Source: Voacanga thouarsii (taxonomy: Eukaryota; Streptophyta; Magnoliopsida; Gentianales; Apocynaceae). From it: a stretch of DNA of 64,000 nt. The notes under the pieces are model-generated. The model was not told the DNA's origin and did not search any database. It saw nothing but the letters and a program-made list of their open reading frames with translations. The translations under genes and the position numbers were made by a program. Where the stretch lies: positions 1,736,001 to 1,800,000 of the forward strand of contig JANUWF010001636.1 in NCBI GenBank assembly GCA_026120185.1, read 5' to 3'. Positions 27,380-37,095 of this stretch are shown here, piece after piece (within the stretch, counting starts at the first letter, position 1; each line of letters starts with the position of its first letter).

Positions 27380-29108
27380 TTGGAAAAGAGAAGTTGAAAT
27401 TTTGTCAGGAGTCATGCCTTTTTGACCGTCTGTATGATGGACTTTGTGCTGCAGTCGATGAGGAAAGTCTGCCCGAATTTTGAGAGAATGGTCCAGTTTA
27501 CTTTGCAGATGTTGAGTGGATTGAAGTAAATAGTATGCTCTGGTCTGAGATGATCGGGGCCTATTTTGGGACCCTTTTAGAATTGAAACCAACCTCAGCC
27601 CCGTCCTCTGTGAAGCAAACAAAGAAAAATCCGCTGATTTCACATATACAAAAAGCTTTGTTAATTCCCCCTCTTGTCTGAATTCGGCTGCATTACGTCA
27701 CTTCAGTTCTACTATTTGACATTTAGCTTGTGCTGAATGCCCTCATGGTGTTTGTCTCTCAGACTGAAGAACTTGTGTAAATTATACTGGTTAACGAGTG
27801 AGACAGTATTAAAAGAGGATTCTACACGTGTGTTTCCAATGAGTAGGGGGCTTCTTAGAGACACGGAATGAGACATACAAGACACTGTCTTTCTTTCGTT
27901 TGGATGAGAACTACATTGCCACAGTAAAGGTAGCATCATGTAGTGAGATGGTTTTTTCTTTAAAATGTTACTATATTGCATACCATTCCATTTTGTGCAT
28001 AGAAGTTTTTTCTAGGTTTTGAATCTCCTAAACTGCTATTGCTAAATAGCTTCAAGTTGTTGGAAGTCAGTTTGTTATGCCTTTGCCAACCTTAGTGATC
28101 AGAGATTGTAAGACTACCATGCCATGATGCAATGCCATGTATGTAGTTGAATGAAGAGAGAATCTCCATCTCTCTTGGATCTGTTTCCATGATTTTGTGT
28201 AACTTGTCAAACATGGTTCGAGGCCTATGATCCCAATGGTGATCGACTCAAGTGGAATGGCAAAGATTATCTAGATTCATATTTTTGATTGGGAGGGAAT
28301 GTCTAAGGGCTGCAATTTTTGAAAGTACAAGGGTATTCAATGATGACATCTTGTGTTAAAATAATACTACTGAATTGCTAATTATTAGATTTATCATTTA
28401 GAGGGAAAAAAAGTCCATGTTTGATCCAATTACTATAAAGGAATGCAAAAACAATGACTTTTCTAGTTCTCCTGCTTATTGGCTTCATGAATTTGCTCTA
28501 AAAGCAGACAATTTGGACACTGCAAAATCGCAACGGTCTTCTCATTGTCTGAGGACTATACTGCAAGGAACAATCATGTGATAGATTCTACTGCGAACTG
28601 GTCATCGAATTAGCTGTTTCAGATGAACAGAGGTAACCATGATTCTTGATTCGGCAATCAAGTGGGCTCCTCAAGTTCTATTGGGGGATCACAACTCATA
28701 AAAGTAAAAAACACAAACCCAAAACTCCTCCATACCTTCTGGTGTCATTGCTTAACTGTCTTCACATAATTCTGGGTTTCGCGGGAAGATTATCCCTTCA
28801 TGCTGGATGTTCAACGTATGCTGGAAATTGACGTGTAATCTCTAATTCCGAAAGCTCATTTCTCTGATTGTTTGACAGTGATTCGTGCTACCATCGGCGT
28901 TGTGTGTATCGAAAGGAGAATATTACCCCAGGTAATCAGAAAATGCTGCTGATTCAACAGAGTGGATATTCTGCAGAATATCTATCAATCCAACTATACA
29001 ATTTGTATTATGCTCTCTGGATTTGCATCAAATTCCTCTCTCTGGTTTACTATAAAATGCTAGGCTATGGAGATTATTTCTTCTCATCAACGCGTAGTAA
29101 TATACACC
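27380..29108. other. Glycosylase 3' UTR and upstream region of the acyl-AMP ligase gene
   Basis: The first part (to about 28000) is probably the 3' UTR of the glycosylase, given the stop codon at 27377-27379. The rest has no recognisable gene. An acceptor-like site (ctcatcaacgcgtag) ends about 11 nt before the ATG at 29109, so a 5' UTR intron of the next gene is possible. Confidence 0.45.
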
Positions 29109-31055
29109 ATGAATTTTGAAAATTATGATCCTTGTTTTCCAGACCAGCCAGTGGTAGACCTCTACCTCCCCATATGGGCTAAACTGCCATCTTTTAGGTC
29201 GAAACCGGCATTCATTTGGGCTGAAGATGGTGGTAAAGGAGGTGCTGGTGGCCGCTCTTGTCTGACCTATGAGCAGCTCAACGAATCGGTTCAGTCCATT
29301 TCTTCACAGCTGCTACTGCCGTTGCAAAGAGGTGACACCGTTCTCATTCTCTGTGCGCCTGGCCTTGAGCTCGTGGAGATTGTTTTCGGGTGTCAAAGAG
29401 CTGGCCTTTTGGCTGTTCCGATCATCCCTCCAGACCCTTCTTTTGCTAACGATAATTACCATCACCTCATCAGAGCTATCTCCCAAACAAAGCCCAAAGC
29501 TGCCATAGCAGCTCGTGGTTTTGTCGAAAGGGTTAAAAGGTACATTTCATCATCGTCTTCTAGTAAGCAGCTCTCTCAGTGGTTGCAGAAGCCTGAATGG
29601 GTTTCCACTGAGGATATTAGAGACAAGAAAGCAGACTTGTCAAGGAGTTCATCGTGCAAATATAATGGTTGCAGAGCAGAAGACATGTACCTGATTCAGT
29701 ACACTTCTGGTGCAACTGGCATTCCCAAGCCGGTTCTTGTAACTGCTGGTGCAGCAGCTCACAATGTTAGAACAGCGAGGAAAGCCTATGATCTTCATCC
29801 CAACAGTGTTATTGTCTCTTGGTTGCCTCAGTACCATGACTGTGGCCTTATGTTTCTGTTGCTTACAATTGTATCAGGTGCTACTTGTGTATTGACATCT
29901 CCGACAACATTCATAACGAGGCCTCGGATATGGCTCGAGTTGATTACAGAGTACAGGGCAACTTGCACTCCAGTTCCATCTTTCACACTACCACTTGCAG
30001 TGAGGCGAGGGAACATTGCTCAAGGAACGGTTCCTATAAACTTGAGCAGCATGAAAAACCTAATTATAATCAACGAGCCAATTTACAAGAGTTCTATTGA
30101 TGAATTTGTTCGAGTGTTTAGTCCCTTTGGGTTAAACCCTTTGGCCATCTCTCCATCTTATGGCTTAGCAGAGAACTGCACCTTTGTTTCAACAGCATGG
30201 AGAAGCGGCAGAAGTACTAGTTTGCCACCGTTTGGAAAGCTACTACCTAGTGCAAGGCTTGATTCTCTTGATGAAGGTGATGAAGAGGACATAAGAATTC
30301 TGGTTGTCAACGAAGAAACACATGAGCCTGTTGAGGATGGAACTGAAGGAGAGATATGGATATCATCTCCAAGCAATGCCTCCGGCTACCTCGGACATCC
30401 TTCTCTGACCAGAGATGCGTTTGAAAGGATGCTCCGCAACAGGGTGAGCCCCCGCTTTATCCGAACTGGAGATAGGGGGATTGTCATTGGAGAAGAAAGA
30501 TATTTATATGTGACAGGTCGAACTTCAGATATTCTCAAACTCCAAAATGACCGGGAGTTGCAACCTCATTTCATAGAAACTGCAGCTTATAACAGTTGCC
30601 CTCAGAAACTACGAGGAGGCTGTCTTGCAGCATTCGCAGTTTCACGAACCATAGCCATTGTAGCAGAGATGCAAAAAAGTGAGATAGAAGTAAGGGTACT
30701 GCAGAACATTTGTGAAGCAATAAGGAAGACTGTCATGGAAGAAGAGGGCGTCAGAATTGGACTAGTGGTTCTTGCTAAAAGTGGAAGTGTTCCAAAGACA
30801 ACTTCCGGCAAGATACAGAGATGGTTGGCTAAGGATAAACTGATAAGAGGAAACGTGAACATCGTAATGCAAATGAAATTTCAAGATCAAGATCATGATC
30901 TAGGAATACCGAATACGATAAACCATGCAAATAAACGGGAAGAAGGAATAAACAATGGCAAAAGGAGGACTAATGTGGTGGCCGAAGACACAGAGGATCT
31001 CCTTCTATCGATCTCAAATGCCCCGACTCATCTATCCTTGCTCTCTTCCCTCTAG
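29109..31055 (+). CDS. AMP-dependent synthetase/ligase, fatty acyl-AMP ligase-like
   Basis: Single-exon, 648-residue ANL-superfamily enzyme that should activate a carboxylic acid, probably a fatty acid, as an acyl-adenylate. The P-loop-like core is YTSGATGIPKPV (Tyr198 to Lys207 plus PV), followed by WLPQYHDCGL, the adenine-site YGLAENC, TGDRG, and the C-terminal lysine motif PKTTSGKIQRW with Lys568. The motifs needed for adenylation are present. WLPQYHDxGL is characteristic, in my memory, of fatty acyl-AMP ligases (FadD/DIP2-like) rather than 4CL-type CoA ligases. The last 80 or so residues are low in order, with no carrier-protein domain. I chose the ATG at 29109 (MNFENYDPCFPDQP) because the conserved family N-terminus begins there; an in-frame ATG at 29067 would add 14 residues. 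Substrate and pathway are unknown. Confidence 0.85.
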   Translation: MNFENYDPCFPDQPVVDLYLPIWAKLPSFRSKPAFIWAEDGGKGGAGGRSCLTYEQLNESVQSISSQLLLPLQRGDTVLILCAPGLELVEIVFGCQRAGLLAVPIIPPDPSFANDNYHHLIRAISQTKPKAAIAARGFVERVKRYISSSSSSKQLSQWLQKPEWVSTEDIRDKKADLSRSSSCKYNGCRAEDMYLIQYTSGATGIPKPVLVTAGAAAHNVRTARKAYDLHPNSVIVSWLPQYHDCGLMFLLLTIVSGATCVLTSPTTFITRPRIWLELITEYRATCTPVPSFTLPLAVRRGNIAQGTVPINLSSMKNLIIINEPIYKSSIDEFVRVFSPFGLNPLAISPSYGLAENCTFVSTAWRSGRSTSLPPFGKLLPSARLDSLDEGDEEDIRILVVNEETHEPVEDGTEGEIWISSPSNASGYLGHPSLTRDAFERMLRNRVSPRFIRTGDRGIVIGEERYLYVTGRTSDILKLQNDRELQPHFIETAAYNSCPQKLRGGCLAAFAVSRTIAIVAEMQKSEIEVRVLQNICEAIRKTVMEEEGVRIGLVVLAKSGSVPKTTSGKIQRWLAKDKLIRGNVNIVMQMKFQDQDHDLGIPNTINHANKREEGINNGKRRTNVVAEDTEDLLLSISNAPTHLSLLSSL

Positions 31056-31537
31056 GAACGCACTCAACCTTGATCAGAGATCCAATTATACATCAAGATA
31101 GCAATTTAGGGTATTGTGTTTTTGCATTCCCAAGTTGAATCTTGTAATACCATGTATAAAACTGCATCCAGTGTTTGTTTCATCTGAATTAGCAACAATC
31201 ATATGTCAACATCCTTTGCATAGAGACAAACAGAACAACTTTGATCTGAATTAATTAGATTTTCAACATCTAGGGGAAAAAAAAAAGGAAATCAAAACAC
31301 GACAATGGTGACACCTTGCTGGGAGGGCCTCATTGGAAAGATCGTCCTTGCATGCAATCAATGCCTTCAAAATTACAAAATTGATGACTAATAACTTGTT
31401 CTGATATAGTACAAACGAATCGCAATTAGATGGTCACCTTGTAAAAACTATGAATTTATGATTAATCTAAGAATGTTTTCATAGAGCTTTGTATTTCTTG
31501 AAAGGAGAAAAGATTCACGGATTTGAACAGAAAGGGA
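31056..31537. other. Tail-to-tail spacer
   Basis: 482 bp between the stop codons of the plus-strand acyl-AMP ligase and the minus-strand F-box gene. It must hold both 3' UTRs. No other feature is evident. Confidence 0.5.
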
Positions 31538-32776
31538 CTAATTTTTCCTAATAATAGAGGAATTCACTCCCATTTCAAAACAAGGCCACACCTGTACCAG
31601 TTCTTGAGTTTCAAAACTGTAAGAGAAAATGCGTCCCGGCGGCAGAAACAGATAGAGCAACTGCAAATCTTGGTTGAACGCGCATGGCCTAATTCTGTAT
31701 CGAACGTTGAATCTCCGTAATGTGCCATTGATTATACAATCTAATTTATCTGAAGGCAAGTCCAACTTCACAAGCTGATTGAACTGCCAATGGCAACAAA
31801 CTTCGTGTTCTTGATCACCAGTGTATGTAAAAACGCGGATCTCTTCGGGGAGAGCATGACAAAAATATAAGCGCCCATCTGATTCCCACAGGAGTTGGGA
31901 AAGCAGGTTGGAAGCAGCGTTTCTGCCCCGACCTGTTAATGGCAACTGGATGAGCTTGAAGAACTCTTTTTTAATATCATACATCAGCATACATAAGCTC
32001 CATATCCGATACAATCTACTCCGCCAGGAGACACTAGGACAGAAACATTGTTCAGGGTCAAAAGCATCTTCAAGTAGAAGATTGGAGTTGGAAAGCGCCG
32101 CTTCGTGTTCTCTCCACTGCCATGTTTCCGACGAGAAAATCTTGCATTGCATGGTACCGGCAAAGGCATTGAATTCTCTCAAGAAGAACGTAATTACTCT
32201 GAAGGTGCGATCGCTCGGCCCATCAAAAGCAAGGCTTGCGCAGGCCAGTCTTGCAACTTCATGCCCAGTAGGAAGTGCCACGATATTATCAAGAAAAGGA
32301 CTGGAAACGTAGTAAGTCCAAAAATCATCATCATGTTTGTCGTAAAGAAGCAAGCCATTGCAAGAATCAATCAAGTGGAGCTTAAGGTTTTGTCTGATCA
32401 TCATCACACACGGCTGATGAGTAGCACAAAAAGCCACTGGCCTTTGGATTTTGTTCTGCAACTTTATGAACTCTTGAATTTCTTGATTCCCCGTGGCCCA
32501 GCGGAGGACAATTAGTCCGGAGGAGGTGGTCGGCGGATTGCAGAGGCGGAAAAGGTTGATGAAATTGCACCACGTCTTGGAAACGCATTTCAACCTTACG
32601 AGAGGTTTCAAGGGGATTCGAGAGAAGATGGACTCTATTACTTGCGGACATAGATTACCGATTTCTATCGTTTCTGATTCCATCCTCTCCGTCTCCACTT
32701 CGACCGCGGCGGCCGGCGCTCTGAAGGCGGAAGGCTTTCCAAAGCCGAAAATTGGGCCTACGCACGGGCCGTTCAT
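31538..32776 (-). CDS. F-box protein
   Basis: Predicted substrate-recognition subunit of an SCF ubiquitin ligase. The F-box is at residues about 42-75 of the longest form: LCPQVIESIFSRIPLKPL, then RLKCVSKTWCNFI, with the usual Leu, Pro and Trp positions. The rest (about 340 residues) looks like an F-box-associated/kelch-type region, with DSCNGLLLY, a common motif of that region, after the F-box. The frame is intronless. The first ATG gives 412 residues (MNGPCVGPIF...). Met32 at 32683 gives 381 residues and places the F-box about 10 residues from the N-terminus, as is usual, so it may be the true start. F-box proteins of this kind form large, fast-evolving plant families and I cannot name an orthologue or target. 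Confidence 0.85.
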   Translation of the reverse strand: MNGPCVGPIFGFGKPSAFRAPAAAVEVETERMESETIEIGNLCPQVIESIFSRIPLKPLVRLKCVSKTWCNFINLFRLCNPPTTSSGLIVLRWATGNQEIQEFIKLQNKIQRPVAFCATHQPCVMMIRQNLKLHLIDSCNGLLLYDKHDDDFWTYYVSSPFLDNIVALPTGHEVARLACASLAFDGPSDRTFRVITFFLREFNAFAGTMQCKIFSSETWQWREHEAALSNSNLLLEDAFDPEQCFCPSVSWRSRLYRIWSLCMLMYDIKKEFFKLIQLPLTGRGRNAASNLLSQLLWESDGRLYFCHALPEEIRVFTYTGDQEHEVCCHWQFNQLVKLDLPSDKLDCIINGTLRRFNVRYRIRPCAFNQDLQLLYLFLPPGRIFSYSFETQELVQVWPCFEMGVNSSIIRKN

Positions 32777-32840
32777 TGGCGGTTTGGTCCAATTTTGAGG
32801 TGGTTTTTACTTTAGGCAAAGTTGTGAACTTACGGCCCAC

Positions 32841-34792
32841 GCATATCTAAATTAACGCCCACGCATATCCTTTATTTATATATTTATATTATAAAAGTTA
32901 ATACAGTATTAATTTTCCGCCTTATCCCCTATCATGCAACTCGAATATATCTACAGTAATGTAATATTAATTTTATTATTTTTTAATTCTGCGTGCAATT
33001 TCTTTTAAAATTTTTTCTTTTTAAGTATTTATCTTTTTCTTTTTTATTCTGATTTTTCACTGAGATAATTGATGTTTATGACAATAAGTTCGTGCTATTG
33101 CAATGTTGACATGGATATTTTCATTTAAAAATAGTATAATAATTGAATAATAATTTATTATTTTTTTTAAAAAAATCCTAAAATATTAAAAGAAAATTTA
33201 TCAAATGATTTTTGTTTTTGAGTCCATTTTCATTATTTACGATACCGCAAATTGAGTTTGAAATGGTACTTGTTTGCAGGATGTTATATTGAGAGCAATT
33301 TAGCTTATTTATTTTGTTGCGTTGAACTCAAAATTATTTAAAAATGAAAAAAATAAATGTTTTTAATCGAATTCAAAATTCTACCATGAGCTTGATTTTA
33401 ATGTTCTTAATATTGCTAAATTGAAATATAATATAAGATATGTGGTATTAAAATAGTTAAAAGTACATTAATTGCGATTGAGATAGCACAAAAATAAAAA
33501 AAAAAAGACTATATAGTAATGTGATACAGATTTTGATTAATTTGCACGACATAATAATTATGCAATTGTAGTGATCCCCAAATATTCCCCTAAAGAAAAT
33601 AAAATGTTTATTAAAATATTTATCCCTCATTATTATTATTTTTCTAATTATACTATCTTTTTTGGGGGGTCAAATTCATTATTGTCACACTTTTAAAATT
33701 TTGAAATTTGCAATCATATATTTTCACCAGTTGAGCTACAATTTGTTCTCTCTCTCTGTTTTTTTTTTTAAAATCTTTTAAATGGACTCAATTATAATTA
33801 TTAAAAATTAAAAAAAAATCCTAAATTCGTATTTTCAACTCATTTCTTAACCGCTTAGAGGCTTGTTCACATATTGAGATTGACTCATTTGCAGATGACG
33901 TGATGTTAAATTTGAATTTGTTTATTTCAAGTTTTCAATCATTATAATTAAATGGTCAAAAATTGAGTTGGCAGTTACAAACACTATTTTTTAAATCGGA
34001 TTGGATTGGTCGGTTTGACCGGTTAGACAATGAACCAGTGAACTAATTGTTATGATCCTTTATTTTGAATTTTTTTTTTCAAAAACTATGTTAATAGTGT
34101 GAATTATATTGAACCCATCAGTCTAATCGAATTGAGTTGTTTTCTATTTTTTTCTTAGATAAAATAATATATTCATATGAAAAAATTTAGTTACACAAAA
34201 GAAATAAATAGTTTATAGTAATAGAGAAAATATTATAATTTTTTGCCAATTTCATTATTTATGCCTTTATAGATTTGAATTATGTTATATTTTATTAATT
34301 AAAATATTATCGATTCAAATGTGGTCCAATTACAGTTAGACCATTGAATCATAAATTAGTAAAATTTTCGACTTGATGTCCGATCCAATTCTAAGAACAT
34401 TGGTTTCAAACAAAAAAAGAATACAATTTCAAAATTTTAAAAAATAAGATGAATTAATTTGATAAAAATAATAATATTTTAAAAGTAAAATTTCAAAAAA
34501 AATCCAAAACAAAAGATGGAATTCAAGGCAGTGTAACATTGTGGGAAAAAAAATAAATAGAAAAGAGAAAACGCCTATCATAGTACTATTACTATCAACA
34601 ACCAATATATAATGAAAGTAATCTTCACTCACTATTAAATTAAAAAAAAAAACAGCTTAAGATTTGTCTCGAATCAAATATTAAAGAGCTTCCTTATCAT
34701 GCTAAAGACTTTTGCCCGAGACTCAATTCTTAACCTCCTTTTATTAACTAACGCCATAATAATACCAGCCAGTGAGGAGGGATGAGTGATCG
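32841..34792. other. Gene-free AT-rich intergenic DNA
   Basis: Homopolymer-rich and AT-rich, no supported gene. The first bases likely include the F-box promoter. Confidence 0.5.
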
Positions 34793-34906
34793 ATGGAAGA
34801 AAACAAGAAGATGAAAGAGCTATTATCAGATTCCACGGCATTCTTGATTGCTGCTTTCTATTGGTCAGAAGAAGATGTGCTGCTGCATCACCAAGCTAAG
34901 CAGTAA
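34793..34906 (+). CDS. Possible 37-residue small ORF, unrecognised
   Basis: An ATG-started frame of 37 codons ending TAA. It is short, but its composition is unlike the surrounding AT-rich DNA: charged N-terminus (MEENKKMKELL), a hydrophobic middle (TAFLIAAFYW), then SEEDVLLHHQAKQ. It lies about 1.5 kb upstream of the ZF-HD gene on the same strand, in a stretch (34790-35290) of higher GC content that could be transcribed. I recognise no family. It could equally be chance within a non-coding transcript. Confidence 0.2.
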   Translation: MEENKKMKELLSDSTAFLIAAFYWSEEDVLLHHQAKQ

Positions 34907-35790
34907 ACGTAACCAAGTACCAAAGCGCATCACAGTTAACAGTAGCAGCAGAGCATGGAATGGAAAGAGAGAGATAGAGAGAGAACTGAGAAATGAAGCA
35001 GAGAGCATCGATTGTATCACGGAAAGGTAAAGACATTGCTTGGGGAAAGCATGGAGTTGGCAGAGAGGGCGCAGAAGTCACACGGATTCAATAGCCTTTG
35101 GAAGATTAGAGTGCCTGCAACAGGACAAGTGCTCTACTGTGTGGACCAATTTTCCTTCAGCCCTTTCCCTTTTACTTACTTTATGGCTTACTTGGATAAG
35201 CCACCATTTTAGTCTTCTAATGGACTCCATAACTGCAGATTTGCTTCACTAAAAGAGGGATATCTTATAGAAATATATAAAAGAGAGATGGTGAGGCTGG
35301 GCAGCATCAAATCTAAGGTCTCAGTTTTGCGTCATTTGGGAGTGTCAAAATAAAGAAGAGTACGTTAGAACTGGCAAAGATAAGAAATAGAAAGGGGCAA
35401 TAATGACGGGAGGGATGGGACCAAGTGGCAGGGCGTGGGAGAGGACGAACATGACGCTGTCGGTTGTTTTTATGCTCACGACTTGTTAATCTCATCAGTT
35501 GTTTTCCACTTATCTCCTTCCTTAGCTTCATCACAAGCAACCAAGCTGTCTCTTGTTGGATACATAGTTGGCTGCTGGAACCACTGAAACACAAAGCACT
35601 CACACCTCTCTCTCCTCCTTCGGTTTGGTTTTGGGTTCCTCTCCGTTTTTCATTTTTTCTTTTATCTCTTTCCCTCACCTCTCTACAGAAACTACTCAAA
35701 AGTACCACCATTAGAGAGCGTTTCTCTATTCTAAACTTCTCTCTGATGCTTAAGCTGGGAACTACTCTGCGTCTGCTGCTTCTCTTAAGG

Positions 35791-36260
35791 TAGAGTCAGG
35801 GCCCCCCATCAACGTTTGTATAATCTCCTTTTTACATATGCTGAGTATTGTTGTCTTTGTACTGTTTCTTTTCGAGTTTCGTATTTTGTCTACATGACCC
35901 CTCTTCTCTCTCACTGACTCACTTCCCTAACTTTAGATCTTGGTTCTGATCGGAGAAACTGTTGAATTTTAGGGACATGGGTTGTTGAGATTAGCAGCCA
36001 AAGCTGAATATATGATGAAGAATAATTAGTTAAGCTAACTCTGGTTGCCCCTTTGAAAATCCTTATCCTTTGGGCCTGCTAGGTATCTTATGTAATTAGA
36101 CTTAGTACCACTAAGTAAGTACTCTCTGTATAGATTCTTGGAGATTTCTAGAGTGCATTCAGATTAATTGCAAGTCTTTACAAAAAATACCGCTAGCTAG
36201 CTATAGATTCCTCGAGGGGTTTAATTAGCTGAGGAAGGAATTAGGGTTTATTATTTGCAG
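35791..36260 (+). promoter_or_regulatory. Probable 5' UTR intron of the ZF-HD gene
   Basis: A donor-like site, cttaag|gtagag, ends a CT-rich leader at 35790, and an acceptor-like site, ttatttgcag, ends at 36260, just 10 nt before the ATG. Inside, near the acceptor, is ttagggttta (36241-36250), a telo-box (reverse of AAACCCTAA). Leader introns are common in plant transcription factor genes. This is inference from splice-like signals only. Confidence 0.4.
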
Positions 36261-36270
36261 AAGTAAATTA

Positions 36271-37095
36271 ATGGCACTGACTGGTGAAGACAAGGATATG
36301 AGAATGCCAGGTTCTTTAGGCTATGACTCGCTCGAAAACCTAGACCATAGCCATCATATTCAGGGTCAGCAGCAAGACCAACTGATTCAACAAGAAAAAT
36401 CACGAGCCGGTGGAACAACAAGTGCACTAAATTCAGGCGGATCTAAATCCAAAACGCCAGCAGCTGCAGCAAGAAGTAGTACTACTAGGTACCGTGAATG
36501 TCTCAAGAACCACGCTGCCAGCATTGGAGGAAATGTCACAGATGGCTGCGGAGAGTTCATGCCCAGCGGTGAAGAAGGAACCCTCGAAGCCTTCAAGTGC
36601 GCTGCTTGTCACTGCCACCGCAACTTCCACCGCAAAGAACCGAATGGTGAAGGCGCGATCATGGTGCACCCTCTTCAACTCCCACCCCCGCTGCCATCTC
36701 CATCAATGAATCAACATCGAGCAGAATCCATGGCTGCAGTTCACGGTAACCACTGGACTGCCATGGTTCAGCCTGTGAAAATGGCATTCGGTGGCAGTGC
36801 AAGTGTAGCCACCGACTCCTCGAGTGAGGAACTGAACTTCAACACCTACCAGTCCACCTCAGTTCCTCCTCCCCCACAATTTGTCTTGGCAAAGAAGCGG
36901 TTCCGCACCAAGTTCACACAGGAGCAGAAGGATAAGATGCTGGCCTTCGCAGATAAGCTGGGGTGGAGGATTCCAAGGGAAGATGACACAGAAGTGCAAA
37001 GGTTTTGTGCTGAAGTTGGAGTTAAAAGGCAAGTTTTCAAGGTTTGGATGCACAACAACAAGAATTCTGCCAAAAAGAACCCACAAGAATCATAA
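36271..37095 (+). CDS. ZHD5: Zinc-finger homeodomain (ZF-HD) transcription factor
   Basis: Plant-specific nuclear transcription factor of 274 residues, in a single coding exon. The ZF-HD dimerisation domain is at residues 73-123 (RYRECLKNHAASIGG start; Cys and His ligands in DGCGEFMP, FKCAACHCHRNFH). A Pro/Ser-rich linker follows. The homeodomain is at about residues 208-266 (KKRFRTKFTQEQK start; recognition helix VKRQVFKVWMHNNKN), with the Trp and Asn of DNA-contacting helix 3 present. The zinc-finger region mediates homo- and heterodimers with other ZHD proteins. The position two genes after the glycosylase, followed by a RADIALIS-like gene, fits Arabidopsis At1g75240 (ZHD5/HB33). The symbol is therefore by synteny and family, not proof of one-to-one orthology. 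Confidence 0.93.
   Translation: MALTGEDKDMRMPGSLGYDSLENLDHSHHIQGQQQDQLIQQEKSRAGGTTSALNSGGSKSKTPAAAARSSTTRYRECLKNHAASIGGNVTDGCGEFMPSGEEGTLEAFKCAACHCHRNFHRKEPNGEGAIMVHPLQLPPPLPSPSMNQHRAESMAAVHGNHWTAMVQPVKMAFGGSASVATDSSSEELNFNTYQSTSVPPPPQFVLAKKRFRTKFTQEQKDKMLAFADKLGWRIPREDDTEVQRFCAEVGVKRQVFKVWMHNNKNSAKKNPQES

Noticed and set aside
29067..29108. Upstream ATG for the acyl-AMP ligase
   Set aside because: It adds 14 unconserved residues before the family N-terminus; the ATG at 29109 fits better.
34831..34850. miR396-like string (ttccacggcattcttgattg)
   Set aside because: Several mismatches to miR396 and no complementary arm nearby to form a precursor hairpin.
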